Source: Sedimentisphaerales bacterium (GTDB lineage: Bacteria; Planctomycetota; Phycisphaerae; Sedimentisphaerales; Anaerobacaceae). Taken from it: a DNA stretch of 59,561 nucleotides. A program made the position numbers and the translations under genes. The stretch spans positions 1 through 59,561 of the forward strand of contig JAFGGH010000058.1 of the NCBI GenBank assembly GCA_016930645.1, written 5' to 3'. Positions 26,645 to 34,650 of the stretch are shown in pieces. Below the pieces are notes generated by a model. It searched no databases. It was not told the origin of the DNA and worked only from the letters and a program-made list of their open reading frames with translations. Position 1 is the first letter of the stretch. Every line of letters starts with the position of its first letter.

Positions 26645-27199
26645 CTAAACTTTTTTACAATTTGGGATTGTAACAAAATCCCATGTTTGAAGGAGCAGAC
26701 CGGAATTTGCAGGATTGGCGTTGATATACCGGATTGCGGCCTTTAGAGTATCAGTGTCATTTATAAATACCTTCCAGCAACCTCTTGTCCAAGGCGTATT
26801 TTTTAGTTTCATTTCTTTTGTAGCGGAGCCTTTTAACTGGTTTACAAGGTATTCAATTTTATATTTTGAACGCATAATAATTATATGCACGTGGTCATTC
26901 ATTATCGCACATGCAGGTACAATAATATTAAATCTGCGAACAACATTTCCAAATCCCGAAGCTACAAGCGGCCGTGTTTTATCATTAAGAAAAAACGGCG
27001 GTCGAGCCAGATTACTTTGGGATTGTACCAAAAACTTCAACAGCACATTTTTCGATGGTTGTGGATTCTGCCTGCCGTATTTAACATTTCCTAATTCTTT
27101 TAATTGTCTGGTATATACATCTTTGGAAAAAGAACCACGTGGGTCGTTAGGCAGCCAGGTACCATACGTAGTAAAAATTGCGTGATAAGCAATAATCAT
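26645..27199 (-). mobile_element. REP-associated (IS200/Y1-like) transposase
   Basis: 184 aa HUH-type single-strand transposase of the RAYT group. The HUH pair is in NDHVHIIIM (about residue 103), and the tyrosine helix is EYLVNQLKGSATKEM. The N-terminal FTTYGTWLPNDPRGS is typical. Both sides carry the identical hairpin AGTCGCCGGATACGGCGACT, expected for a terminal palindrome recognised by such an enzyme. The protein looks intact. It lies between the TauE/SafE gene and nfnB with no sign of gene disruption. Confidence 0.88.
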
Positions 27200-27221
27200 T
27201 TAATATCCAGAACCGTTTAGC

Positions 27222-27241
27222 AGTCGCCGGATACGGCGACT
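27222..27241. repeat. Perfect hairpin AGTCGCCG-GATA-CGGCGACT, copy 2
   Basis: Same 20-bp sequence as at 26624-26643, 22 bp upstream of the transposase start on the minus strand. No third copy was found in the window. Confidence 0.9.
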
Positions 27242-27256
27242 ATTGATAACATAAGA

Positions 27257-28750
27257 TTAATCTTTTGTACCCAGGTCGTTTTTTGAGAGGTACTCATTGA
27301 TTGCCGCCGCCGCGATGCGGCCCTGGCCCATCGCTAAAATCACCGTAGCTGCGCCTAATACGATGTCTCCGCCCGCATAGACACCTTCCATAGAGGTCTT
27401 GCAGTTTTCATCGACAACGATATTGCCCCACTTATTAAATTCCAGCTCCGGCGTGGTCTGGCGAATCAGGGGATTGGCAATATTGCCGATAGCGACAATA
27501 ACAGTATCGACATCAATCGTAAATTCCGAGCCTTCAATGGGTATGGGTCTGCGCCGACCTGAATCATCCGGCTCGCCGAGCTCGTATCTGAGACACTCGA
27601 TTGCTTTTACTTTGCCTTTTTCGTCGCCGATGATTCGCTTCGGACTTTGAAGGATATGAAATTCAATGCCTTCCTCCTTTGCGTGGTGGACTTCTTCTAT
27701 ACGGGCGGGCATTTCCTTTTCACTTCTGCGATAAATCAAATACACCTTTTCAGCGCCGAGCCTTACCGCCGTCCGTGCCGAATCCATAGTGACGTTGCCG
27801 CCGCCTATTACCGCTACTTTTTTGGAAACAGCAATCGGGGTATCGGCTCCTTTGCCAAAGTCGTAGGCCTTCATAAGATTGGCGCGGGTAAGATATTCGT
27901 TGGCGCTATAGACGCCTACAAGCGATTCACCTTCGATTCCCATAAAGCGCGGCAGGCCTGCACCAACACCAATATAAACGGCATTGAAACCATCTTCTTT
28001 TATAAGTTCGTCAATTGTCCTCGTCCTGCCAACGATAAAATTGCATTTTATTTTGACACCTATCTTTTTAAGGACATCAATTTCCTTCTGTACGATGGCT
28101 TTTGGCAATCTGAATTCCGGTATCCCATAGACCATCACGCCGCCGGTCTTATGAAAGGCCTCGAATATAGTAACATCGTGTCCGGCTCTTCTTGCGTCAG
28201 CCGCTGCGACGATACCGCCCGGCCCTGAGCCGATTACTGCGACTTTCATCCCTGTATCAGACGCAACTTCGGGTATGCTCGCATTATCCTTATCGAGGTC
28301 GGCAACAAATCTTTCCAGTCTGCCGATCGAGACCGCTTTGGTCGGGTCATTGTTGCGTTTGCCGATAGTGCATGTCAACTGGCACTGTACCTCCTGCGGA
28401 CAGACCCTTCCGCAAACGGCAGGCAGCAATGAATTCTGCTTGATAATCTCGAGTGCCTTTTTATAATTGCCTTTCGCGATTTCAGCGATGAAATCTTTTA
28501 TCTCTATTCTGACCGGACAGCCCTCGATGCACGGAGCGTTTTTACACTGGATACATCGCATCGCTTCGAGCCTGGCCTGGGTCTCGGTATAGCCCGTAGC
28601 AACTTCGTTAACATTCGAGCGTCTTTCTACAGCGTCCTGGGCCGGCATATCCTGAGGCGGTATATCGAACCTATCGGAGGCCTTCAGGCCTTCGGCCTTT
28701 TCTTTTTCAAGTAGTTTATCGAGCAGTTCTTTAGCTTCTTTTTTGGTCAC
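27257..28750 (-). CDS. nfnB: NfnB, large subunit of NADH-dependent reduced ferredoxin:NADP+ oxidoreductase
   Basis: 497 aa. N-terminal ferredoxin-like domain with cysteines in CIQCKNAPCIEGCP and CGRVCPQEVQCQLTC for two [4Fe-4S] clusters, then two Rossmann domains: IGSGPGGIVAAADARRAGH (FAD) and VIGGGNVTMDSARTAVRLG (NADPH), ending GGDIVLGAATVILAMGQGR. With NfnA it forms the electron-bifurcating transhydrogenase. Glutamate synthase small subunit is the paralogous alternative, but the adjacent nfnA settles it. Start is GTG at 28750 with aggaag upstream; nfnA ends 11 bp before. Confidence 0.93.
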   Translation of the reverse strand: MTKKEAKELLDKLLEKEKAEGLKASDRFDIPPQDMPAQDAVERRSNVNEVATGYTETQARLEAMRCIQCKNAPCIEGCPVRIEIKDFIAEIAKGNYKKALEIIKQNSLLPAVCGRVCPQEVQCQLTCTIGKRNNDPTKAVSIGRLERFVADLDKDNASIPEVASDTGMKVAVIGSGPGGIVAAADARRAGHDVTIFEAFHKTGGVMVYGIPEFRLPKAIVQKEIDVLKKIGVKIKCNFIVGRTRTIDELIKEDGFNAVYIGVGAGLPRFMGIEGESLVGVYSANEYLTRANLMKAYDFGKGADTPIAVSKKVAVIGGGNVTMDSARTAVRLGAEKVYLIYRRSEKEMPARIEEVHHAKEEGIEFHILQSPKRIIGDEKGKVKAIECLRYELGEPDDSGRRRPIPIEGSEFTIDVDTVIVAIGNIANPLIRQTTPELEFNKWGNIVVDENCKTSMEGVYAGGDIVLGAATVILAMGQGRIAAAAINEYLSKNDLGTKD

Positions 28751-28761
28751 TTCAGCGCTTC

Positions 28762-29625
28762 CTAAGATGATTTTTTGTCCAGTCCGATTTTACATTGGTG
28801 TTCTTTATATTGCTGATGGGCTTTTTCTTCGAGGTCTTTATAGGCACTTAGTCTTTTCATCATCAAATCGAAATTGACTAAATGCCCGTCGAACTCCGGG
28901 CCATCGACACAGACAAACTTGGCGACTCCGCCCACCTCGACTCTGCATCCGCCGCACATACCGGTTCCATCGACCATTATGGTATTGAGCGAAACGGTAG
29001 TCGGTACTTCATATTTCTTCGTAACTGCGCAGCAGAACTTCATCATTATGGCAGGGCCAATCACAAAGACGTGATTCGGCTTTGGATTTCTTTTGCATAT
29101 TTCTTCAAGCGGCACAGTAACAAGGGCCTTCCTGCCGTAAGAACCGTCATCTGTGGTAACTATCAGCTCATCACTCATCTGCTTAAATTCATCCTCGAGA
29201 ATAACAAGCTCTTTATTGCGCGCGCCGATAATCGAGATAATAATATTGCCCGCCTCTTTCAACGCAGTCGCAATCGGCAGCAGCGGCGCGTTGCCGATTC
29301 CGCCTCCGACACAGACGACCGTACCGAACTTTTCAATTTCGGTCGGCGTTCCGAGCGGCCCTACGATATTGGCTATTTCATCACCGACCTTGAGGTCGGA
29401 TAGTTCTGCGGTGGTTTTGCCGACACGTTGCCAGATTAGTTTTATCGTGCCTTTTTCGGGGTCGGCGCCGGCGATTGTAAGCGGAATTCTCTCGCTGTAT
29501 TCGTCGTTAATACAAAGAATAATAAACTGGCCCGGCTTGCGCTTTTTGGCAATCAGCCCGGCTTCGATATCAGCCGTAAAAACATCCTCTGAAAGCTGCT
29601 TTTTCGATACAATTTTATGACTCAT
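28762..29625 (-). CDS. nfnA: NfnA, small subunit (FAD/[2Fe-2S]) of NADH-dependent reduced ferredoxin:NADP+ oxidoreductase
   Basis: 287 aa. Ferredoxin-NADP reductase fold: FAD-binding ERIPLTIA and GPLGTPTEI, NAD-binding VCVGGGIGNAPLLPIA, and the C-terminal cluster motif GMCGGCRVEVGGVAKFVCVDG for a [2Fe-2S] centre. The protein starts MSHKIVSKKQLSEDV as in annotated NfnA/dihydroorotate dehydrogenase-electron-transfer proteins. It is followed by nfnB, and a strong promoter lies 31-66 bp upstream. The complex couples NADH and reduced ferredoxin to NADPH formation. Confidence 0.92.
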   Translation of the reverse strand: MSHKIVSKKQLSEDVFTADIEAGLIAKKRKPGQFIILCINDEYSERIPLTIAGADPEKGTIKLIWQRVGKTTAELSDLKVGDEIANIVGPLGTPTEIEKFGTVVCVGGGIGNAPLLPIATALKEAGNIIISIIGARNKELVILEDEFKQMSDELIVTTDDGSYGRKALVTVPLEEICKRNPKPNHVFVIGPAIMMKFCCAVTKKYEVPTTVSLNTIMVDGTGMCGGCRVEVGGVAKFVCVDGPEFDGHLVNFDLMMKRLSAYKDLEEKAHQQYKEHQCKIGLDKKSS

Positions 29626-29662
29626 AACACAATGCTCTCAACAAAATAATAGAAAAACCATA

Positions 29663-29691
29663 ATTATCTTATAATAGAAGCACTATGTCAA
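29663..29691 (-). promoter_or_regulatory. Sigma-70-type promoter of nfnAB
   Basis: On the minus strand TTGACA (29691-29686) and GATAAT (29668-29663) are separated by 17 bp. The expected start site is near 29656, giving a leader of about 30 nt before the nfnA ATG at 29625. Confidence 0.75.
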
Positions 29692-29767
29692 GGTAAGGCG
29701 AAAACATCGAAATGGTAACTTAACAAACCTGTAAAAAATGTACGTCTGAAATTCTGCCGCAAGCGGA

Positions 29768-30094
29768 TTAAAGAAGCTCTTGAATAGCCTCTGTGATATC
29801 CTTTTTGCTCGTCAGGCCGACCCACTTTTTTGCTACCTGGCCGCCCTTGAACAGAATGATTGTCGGGATAGCGCTGATATTAAAATCCATCGCGCTGTCG
29901 CGTGCCTCGTCGGTATTGAGCTTGCATATTTTAGCCTTGCCGGCAAGTTCTTCGGCCACCTCTTCGAGAATCGGGGTCATCATCTTGCACGGGCCGCACC
30001 AGGGAGCCCAGAAATCGACCAGCACAGGCATATCGGAATTATGAATGGTATCATCAAATATCTCATCTGTCAGTTCAGTTACATTACCAGCCAT
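29768..30094 (-). CDS. trxA: Thioredoxin
   Basis: 108 aa, cytoplasmic. The active site WAPWCGPCK has Cys33 and Cys36, followed by the cis-Pro region SAIPTIILFKGGQ. It is a normal-length thioredoxin that reduces protein disulfides. It lies 72 bp downstream of scpA and about 75 bp before the nfnAB promoter, on the same strand; a thioredoxin reductase is not in the window. Confidence 0.96.
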   Translation of the reverse strand: MAGNVTELTDEIFDDTIHNSDMPVLVDFWAPWCGPCKMMTPILEEVAEELAGKAKICKLNTDEARDSAMDFNISAIPTIILFKGGQVAKKWVGLTSKKDITEAIQELL

Positions 30095-30165
30095 TTTGGT
30101 ATCCTTTCCTGATTTACCGATTCGTAAAAAGACATTCTATTTCTCCGCAAGCCCTCTGTCAAATA

Positions 30166-31137
30166 CTAATTGTCAGCGGTATTGTTTTCGTCTTTTTGCC
30201 GGGGTGTTGAATAGTCCTGACAATCCTGCTGTTTCCGTTCGGCGGGTATCTCGGCAATGGGTATGGTATTTTGAGAGGTTTGTACTGTTTCAATTCTTTC
30301 CTGGGGCTTGGCGCTTTGCTCAATTTCAACTATTGGTACCGGAGCCGATTCGGAGGCCTGTTCGGCAGCGGCAATCATAACTTTTTGAACGGCCTGTTCG
30401 GCGGGTTCGTCGGTTAGGGCACTTAGGTAAATAGCTCCGTTTCCTTCCTGCTGCTCGGCGCCGATGAGCGAATCTTTTATAAGCTCGAGTATCGCCAGGA
30501 AAAGGCCTACCAGGACAAGCCGGTTGTCTCTTTCGTCAAAGATACGCTCGAAAGGCATCGCGCCTTCGGTCTGAAGACGATGTAATATTTCAATCTGGTA
30601 AAGGTCGATTGGCGTATCATCGTGAATATGACTGATATCAAAAGAAGCGCCCGTAGCCTGAAGTATATTATCAAATGCTCCCAGCAGGTCCCAGACGCTT
30701 ACATTGTCCATATCCACTTCCGGCTCGGTATTGTCCTTGAGCCTGTTAATAATTGTATCGGGACGAGCGGTTCGCTGCTGCTGCTCAACGGCGCAGGCAT
30801 CCAAGAGATTTGCCGCATCCTTGAATTTTTTGTATTCGAGCAGTTGCCGAATCAGCTCTGCCCGCGGGTCCTCGAAATCCTCAGCTTCAATATCGTCAGG
30901 CCCGGCCTTCGGCAACAGCATCGCAGATTTAATTTGCATCAGGCTCGAAGCCATTACCAGAAAATCGCCTGCCAGGTCGATATCGAGGTTTTTCAGCATC
31001 TCAATATACATGATGTATTGCTCGGTTATTCGGGCAATTGGAATGTCGTATATATCGACCTCTTCCTTGCGGACAAGGTACAAGAGCAGGTCCATCGGGC
31101 CTGCGAAAACATCGAGATTTACACGGTAATCAGCCAT
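30166..31137 (-). CDS. scpA: Segregation and condensation protein A
   Basis: 323 aa. ScpA is the kleisin subunit of the SMC-ScpAB condensin. N-terminal VNLDVFAGPMDLLLYLVRKEEVDI, the helix DFLVMASSLMQIKSAMLLP and the C-terminal winged helix (FLAILELIKDSLI) are present. A tail of about 80 residues rich in Glu, Gln, Pro and Ala follows the usual end, so the protein is longer than the common 250 aa. Its ATG directly follows the stop of the DUF2007 gene, and trpS lies upstream of that, so the three genes look like one operon. Confidence 0.93.
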   Translation of the reverse strand: MADYRVNLDVFAGPMDLLLYLVRKEEVDIYDIPIARITEQYIMYIEMLKNLDIDLAGDFLVMASSLMQIKSAMLLPKAGPDDIEAEDFEDPRAELIRQLLEYKKFKDAANLLDACAVEQQQRTARPDTIINRLKDNTEPEVDMDNVSVWDLLGAFDNILQATGASFDISHIHDDTPIDLYQIEILHRLQTEGAMPFERIFDERDNRLVLVGLFLAILELIKDSLIGAEQQEGNGAIYLSALTDEPAEQAVQKVMIAAAEQASESAPVPIVEIEQSAKPQERIETVQTSQNTIPIAEIPAERKQQDCQDYSTPRQKDENNTADN

Positions 31138-31398
31138 TTATTGTTCTTGTGTTTCTTCTATTTCCTGCTCTTCCTCTAATGGTTCCGGCTGCTGGGCCAG
31201 AATTTCCTTAGCCTCATCGGCCCGGCTGGACAGAACCATCAACTCAGGCCTTTCGATAAACGACAGGGCCGAATAAACATTGGACGCGTTCGCTCCGGTT
31301 ACTATGGCCTCTATACCGCAGTCGGCAAGCACCTGCCGCGCCATATCGGCCTGTATATAGTCATCGAATTTACCTACGCATACGAGTTTATCTTCCAT
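31138..31398 (-). CDS. DUF2007 family protein
   Basis: 86 aa. The fold matches the DUF2007 'putative signal transducing' group: CVGKFDDYIQADMARQVLADCGIEAIVTG and ELMVLSSRADEAKEIL, ending in an acidic tail. These small proteins usually accompany other genes and bind no known ligand. It is sandwiched between trpS (1 bp gap) and scpA (0 bp gap), clearly the same transcript. No function can be assigned from sequence. Confidence 0.8.
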   Translation of the reverse strand: MEDKLVCVGKFDDYIQADMARQVLADCGIEAIVTGANASNVYSALSFIERPELMVLSSRADEAKEILAQQPEPLEEEQEIEETQEQ

Positions 31399-31399
31399 A

Positions 31400-32359
31400 T
31401 TATAGTCCTACCGCCTTGCGAACTTCATCAAAAGTCTGCTTTGCGATTTTCTCGGCGCGCTCGGCGCCTTTTTCCAAAACCTCGTTTACATAATCAAGAT
31501 TGTTCTGTAATTCTTCTCTCTTTGCACGGTAAGGCTGAAAATACTCGACCAAAAGCTCGGCGAGCCGTTTCTTAACGTCGCCGTAACCGGTGCCGCCCTT
31601 GCGGTATTTATCTTCCCATTGTTTAAGCTCATCATCAGGTGCGACAAGCTTCAGCATAGCAAAGACGTTACATTTTTCGGGATTTTTCGGCTCTTCCACA
31701 GGCGTCGAGTCCGTAACAATCCGCATGACCTTTTTCTTCATACTATTTTCGGACTCGAAAATCTCAATGGTATTGCCGTAGCTTTTGCTCATTTTCCTGC
31801 CGTCAATCCCCGGCACAACCGCGACAGATTCAACTATATGCGCTTCGGGAAGTGTCAGAATCTCGCCGTATGCATTATTGAAATAGCCTGCTATATCGCG
31901 CGTAACTTCTATATGCTGTTTCTGGTCGGCCCCGACCGGAACTAAATTACTGTGAAATGCCAAAATGTCCGCCGCCTGCAATACCGGATAGGCAAACAAG
32001 CCGTGGTTGGCGCTTAGTCCCTGCGCGATCTTGTCTTTATAGCTGGTGCACCTTTGCAGAAGTCCCATCGGTGTAATACAGGAAAATATCCAGGTAAGCT
32101 CGGTTATTTCAGGCACATCCGACTGCCGCCAGAATACCGTCTTTTCAGGGTCGAGTCCCAACGCTAAATAATCCAGCGCTACATCGATTATATTCTGAGC
32201 CAATTTTTCAGGGTCCGGATTACCAGTCAGGGCGTGATAATCGGCAATGAAATAAAAACAATCGTTTTCGGCTTGTAGCTGCAAATGCTGACGCATCGCC
32301 CCGAAATAATTGCCTATATGAAGCTTACCCGAAGGCTGAATACCCGACAATACTCTCAC
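31400..32359 (-). CDS. trpS: Tryptophan--tRNA ligase
   Basis: 319 aa class I aminoacyl-tRNA synthetase. The signatures are PSGKLHIGNYFGAM (HIGH) and GRKMSKSYGNTI (KMSKS). GTG at 32359 with AGGAG 7 nt upstream is the likely start. Full length for the family. First gene of the trpS-DUF2007-scpA operon. Confidence 0.96.
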   Translation of the reverse strand: MRVLSGIQPSGKLHIGNYFGAMRQHLQLQAENDCFYFIADYHALTGNPDPEKLAQNIIDVALDYLALGLDPEKTVFWRQSDVPEITELTWIFSCITPMGLLQRCTSYKDKIAQGLSANHGLFAYPVLQAADILAFHSNLVPVGADQKQHIEVTRDIAGYFNNAYGEILTLPEAHIVESVAVVPGIDGRKMSKSYGNTIEIFESENSMKKKVMRIVTDSTPVEEPKNPEKCNVFAMLKLVAPDDELKQWEDKYRKGGTGYGDVKKRLAELLVEYFQPYRAKREELQNNLDYVNEVLEKGAERAEKIAKQTFDEVRKAVGL

Positions 32360-32739
32360 TGACTGCTCCTGTTACTTTAACCACGAACGAACACGAATAA
32401 ACACCAAATTTTAACCGCGGATTACACGGATTTTCACGGATTTTTAAAAGAATTTTTCTTAAAGTATGAAGATACAAAGATTAAGGGAAATTGTCAAGAT
32501 GATTACCTCTGTAGTACCAAAGACAGGATAACAGGATTAACGAGATAATATTTAGCAGCGGTCGGCACGACCGCTTATTTAGAACAACGTTCTTCGTGGG
32601 GTTCCGTCTTCTGTTTTCTGTCCTCTGTTTTCCCCTTGTCTTTGATGGGAATTAGGATATTATTAATGGCTGATTATGCAGATAAAAAAAGAAAATACGG
32701 CAAACATAAAACTTAAGGTGACATAAAACGGAGGTTTAA
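32360..32739. other. Intergenic region with dispersed repeats and a hairpin
   Basis: No gene. 32376-32450 repeats the words ccacgaacgaacacgaataaac and ccgcggattacacggatttt. 32520-32545 has acaggataacaggattaacg, seen again near 39520 and 41620. A perfect hairpin AGCGGTCG-GCA-CGACCGCT lies at 32557-32575, preceded by TTTAGC. 32604-32635 is related to the 21-bp repeat near 10.7 kb (ctgttttctgtcctctg). The end holds the ribosome site of the next gene. Confidence 0.6.
32557..32575. repeat. REP-like hairpin AGCGGTCG-GCA-CGACCGCT
   Basis: Perfect 8-bp stem with 3-nt loop, preceded by tatTTAGC. It resembles the ATTTAGCC-flanked family found next to the RAYT gene at 33041 but has a different stem and lacks the right flank. 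Confidence 0.6.
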
Positions 32740-33021
32740 ATGAACCTAAAAGAATATGTCAAAAAAAGCCTTATTGATATAACCGAGGGAGTTTTTGATG
32801 CAAAAAACCAAGCGCCGTTGTCGATAGCTCAGGGCATAGTCGAGGGCATAAAAATCACTGCACCTCAATATGTTTCTTTTGAAGTTATGATAACAATTAA
32901 TAAAGAAGGTGGTGGAGAAATAAGCGTTTTATCTTTCGGGGCCAAGGGTGGTATGTCTTCACAGAATGTGAATAAAATTACTTTTCAAGTACCTGTATAT
33001 TTCAATGCAAAGGGAAGATAG
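32740..33021 (+). CDS. Small Trypco2-like protein, hypothetical
   Basis: 93 aa. An excellent ribosome site (ggaggt, 5 nt upstream) supports the gene. The pattern is a helix (NLKEYVKKSLIDITEGV), then strands FEVMITINKEGGGEISVLSFGAKGG and NKITFQVPVYF. This order resembles the trypsin-co-occurring domain 2 (Trypco2), a small module found beside proteases and NTPases in conflict-type systems; no such partner is present here. It is followed, with 20 bp spacing to the first plausible ATG, by a RAYT transposase gene. The family call is tentative. Confidence 0.5.
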   Translation: MNLKEYVKKSLIDITEGVFDAKNQAPLSIAQGIVEGIKITAPQYVSFEVMITINKEGGGEISVLSFGAKGGMSSQNVNKITFQVPVYFNAKGR

Positions 33022-33040
33022 TGCCATTCGGGTTGAAAAA

Positions 33041-33493
33041 ATGGCAAATGTGATGGGATATATGGTTACTTGGACCACGTATGGCACATGGCTTCAGGGC
33101 GATAAAAGAGGTTATGTAAAAAATGGTAAAATATTGCCACCAAACGATAATTTGTTACAGGCCAATAAAGCGAACAAAAAGGGTAATACCATTAAGCTTT
33201 CAAAACAACAAAGAAAAATTGTTCATAACGCAATATTAAAAGAATCCGAAATAATCGGTCAAAAAATACTTGCACTAACTGTCTGTTCGAATCATGTTCA
33301 TCTTGTACTTGACTATTTTCCAAAACCAATATCGAATATTGTCGCGTATTATAAAAAGGCCGGACGATTAGCGTTGAAAGAAACGGGGCTTACCGGAAAG
33401 ATTTGGGCGAAGGGATACGACAAAAGGTTTTGTTATGATGAAATGACATTGAACAGAAGAATTAAGTATGTAAAAAGTCATAATACTGCATAA
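33041..33493 (+). mobile_element. REP-associated (IS200/Y1-like) transposase, second type
   Basis: About 150 aa from the ATG at 33041. HUH motif SNHVHLVLDY, tyrosine helix SNIVAYYKKAGRLALKE, N-terminal TWTTYGTWLQGDKRG. The C-terminal part ends soon after NRRIKYVKSHN, as in many RAYTs. It is only distantly similar to the one at 26645. Two REP-like hairpins follow directly after the stop codon (33496-33548) in head-to-head order, the arrangement expected for a RAYT and its own REP sequences. Confidence 0.85.
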
Positions 33494-33495
33494 AA

Positions 33496-33520
33496 CCCTG
33501 GGTAAAACCCAGGGCTAAAT
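33496..33520 (-). repeat. REP-like hairpin CCCTGGGT-AAA-ACCCAGGG + CTAAAT
   Basis: Perfect 8-bp stem. On the minus strand it reads ATTTAG then the stem, so it has the same left flank as the following element but opposite orientation. The junction of the two elements makes the palindrome GGGCTAAATATTTAGCCC (33512-33529). Confidence 0.85.
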
Positions 33521-33548
33521 ATTTAGCCCCCAGTTTCACTGGGGGTTC
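33521..33548 (+). repeat. REP-like hairpin ATTTAGCC + CCCAGT-TTC-ACTGGGGG + TTC
   Basis: Perfect stem CCCCCAGT/ACTGGGGG with TTC loop, left flank ATTTAGCC, right flank GGTTC. Forms a BIME-like pair with the hairpin at 33496-33520. The stem and loop recur at 9055-9076. Confidence 0.85.
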
Positions 33549-34227
33549 AAAAAAAAATGCGCGACGCGATACGCGTAAATATATATTTTATCAGATTTTT
33601 TAATCCTCGTTTATCAGGCGGCGGGAAATTCAGACACGCGAACTCGCCGTGATACTTCCTTGCGGCCTCGTCATAGCATTTCGCCGCCTCAATCTCATCG
33701 TTGAAATATCCGAGATGAATACTTTTTCTGTTTACTTTTATCGCCGCTCCCCATTTTCTGTGCTGTTTGTGCCAGCTAACACCTTTATAAATCGAACTGC
33801 ATTTTTTCTTACTTTTTGAACGGTTTTTCGCGTTCTGCATTCTTGTGACTATTCGAAGGTTTGCCCTTCGGCTGTCCAAAGCGTTGCAATTGATATGGTC
33901 AACAAACAATTTAACTTTGGTTTTGGCACTTTCGGTTTCAAGCTCATCGGCCAAAATCTGTCGGTGCAAGTGTATAGAAAGATGGCCTAAAGTTTTCCCC
34001 GACAATCTAATAGAACGGCAACTACCATATTCACAGTCAGGCAACCAGACATATTTTGAAAGCTCGGCGTAATCGGCCTGGTCAACTATCGCGCATTTAT
34101 TCGAATTGGCTAATTTTATCCTTCTGAAACTATAGCCGTACCAGAGCCAGCGCATAAAAAGCAATGGAGTAACAATTATTCGGTCGAGAAAAACCGGAAC
34201 GTGGATTGGAAGGGAATATTTTATCAA
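33547..34227 (-). CDS. HNH endonuclease with AP2 DNA-binding domain
   Basis: 226 aa. N-terminal part CAIVDQADYAELSKYVWLP leads to an HNH-type motif (LHRQILADEL, FVDHINCNALDSRRANLRIV) and an AP2 domain (YKGVSWHKQHRKWGAAIKV, HLGYFNDEIEAAKCYDEAA). This is the pattern of free-standing homing endonucleases of phages and bacteria, which cut and spread to a target site. The C-terminal tail (FTRIASRIFF) comes from a GCGATACGCGTA repeat. It lies next to the RAYT/REP patch, so this segment looks like a landing place for mobile DNA. Confidence 0.85.
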   Translation of the reverse strand: MIKYSLPIHVPVFLDRIIVTPLLFMRWLWYGYSFRRIKLANSNKCAIVDQADYAELSKYVWLPDCEYGSCRSIRLSGKTLGHLSIHLHRQILADELETESAKTKVKLFVDHINCNALDSRRANLRIVTRMQNAKNRSKSKKKCSSIYKGVSWHKQHRKWGAAIKVNRKSIHLGYFNDEIEAAKCYDEAARKYHGEFACLNFPPPDKRGLKNLIKYIFTRIASRIFF

Positions 34228-34570
34228 GGCGGTTTAAGTGTTAAAAATCGGCCAAGTTTGCGATATTAGATTTGTCCTCTTCCTCTTAATATATGAGCAA
34301 CTGCTGTGCCAAAAACAGGAAACTTTTAATTAAAATCTGTCCTGTTTTTCAGGCTGAAATTAAGGTTTTTTTGTTGCCTGTTCGATGTCACAAAGAGCGC
34401 AGCGGGACAGGCAGGCAGAACCTGTCAAATTGGCAGAAAATGATACACCTGTCCTGGAACAGGGCTTTTGGCTTTTTGCCGGTTGTAATGAAATAACCAA
34501 GAGCATCTTACATTACTATTGAATTATCGCTTCATATTCGAAAAGAAATATTATAATTTTTGGTTTTAGC

Positions 34571-34599
34571 TTGCTTAAAAAACAGTAATAATGTATAAT
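34571..34599 (+). promoter_or_regulatory. Sigma-70-type promoter upstream of the hydrogenase operon
   Basis: TTGCTT (34571-34576) and TATAAT (34594-34599) with 17-bp spacing. The start site would be near 34606, about 94 nt before the hydB ATG. A second TATAAT lies at 34645-34650. Confidence 0.65.
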
Positions 34600-34613
34600 T
34601 CAGGGTTTTGTAC

Positions 34614-34631
34614 TTGTGAACTCAATCACAA
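34614..34631. promoter_or_regulatory. Crp/Fnr-type binding site
   Basis: TTGTGA-ACTCAA-TCACAA is a perfect 18-bp dyad that equals the Crp consensus TGTGA-N6-TCACA. It lies just downstream of the -10 box at 34594, where binding would block that promoter, and its centre is 22 bp upstream of the second TATAAT at 34645, closer than the usual activator position. A Crp/Fnr-family redox or energy regulator is likely. Confidence 0.7.
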
Positions 34632-34650
34632 TGTGTACGTAAGGTATAAT

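Noticed and set aside
27257-28750. Glutamate synthase small subunit
   Set aside because: Sequence is compatible, but the adjacent NfnA-type gene and absence of a glutamate synthase large subunit favour NfnB.
34440-34480. Sigma-54 promoter near tggcagaaaatgata and tggaacagggctttt
   Set aside because: The GG-N10-GC spacing is not met at any of these sites.
34293-34496. 67-codon open frame upstream of the hydrogenase operon
   Set aside because: No ribosome site, no recognisable fold, and it covers dyads and hairpins that look regulatory.
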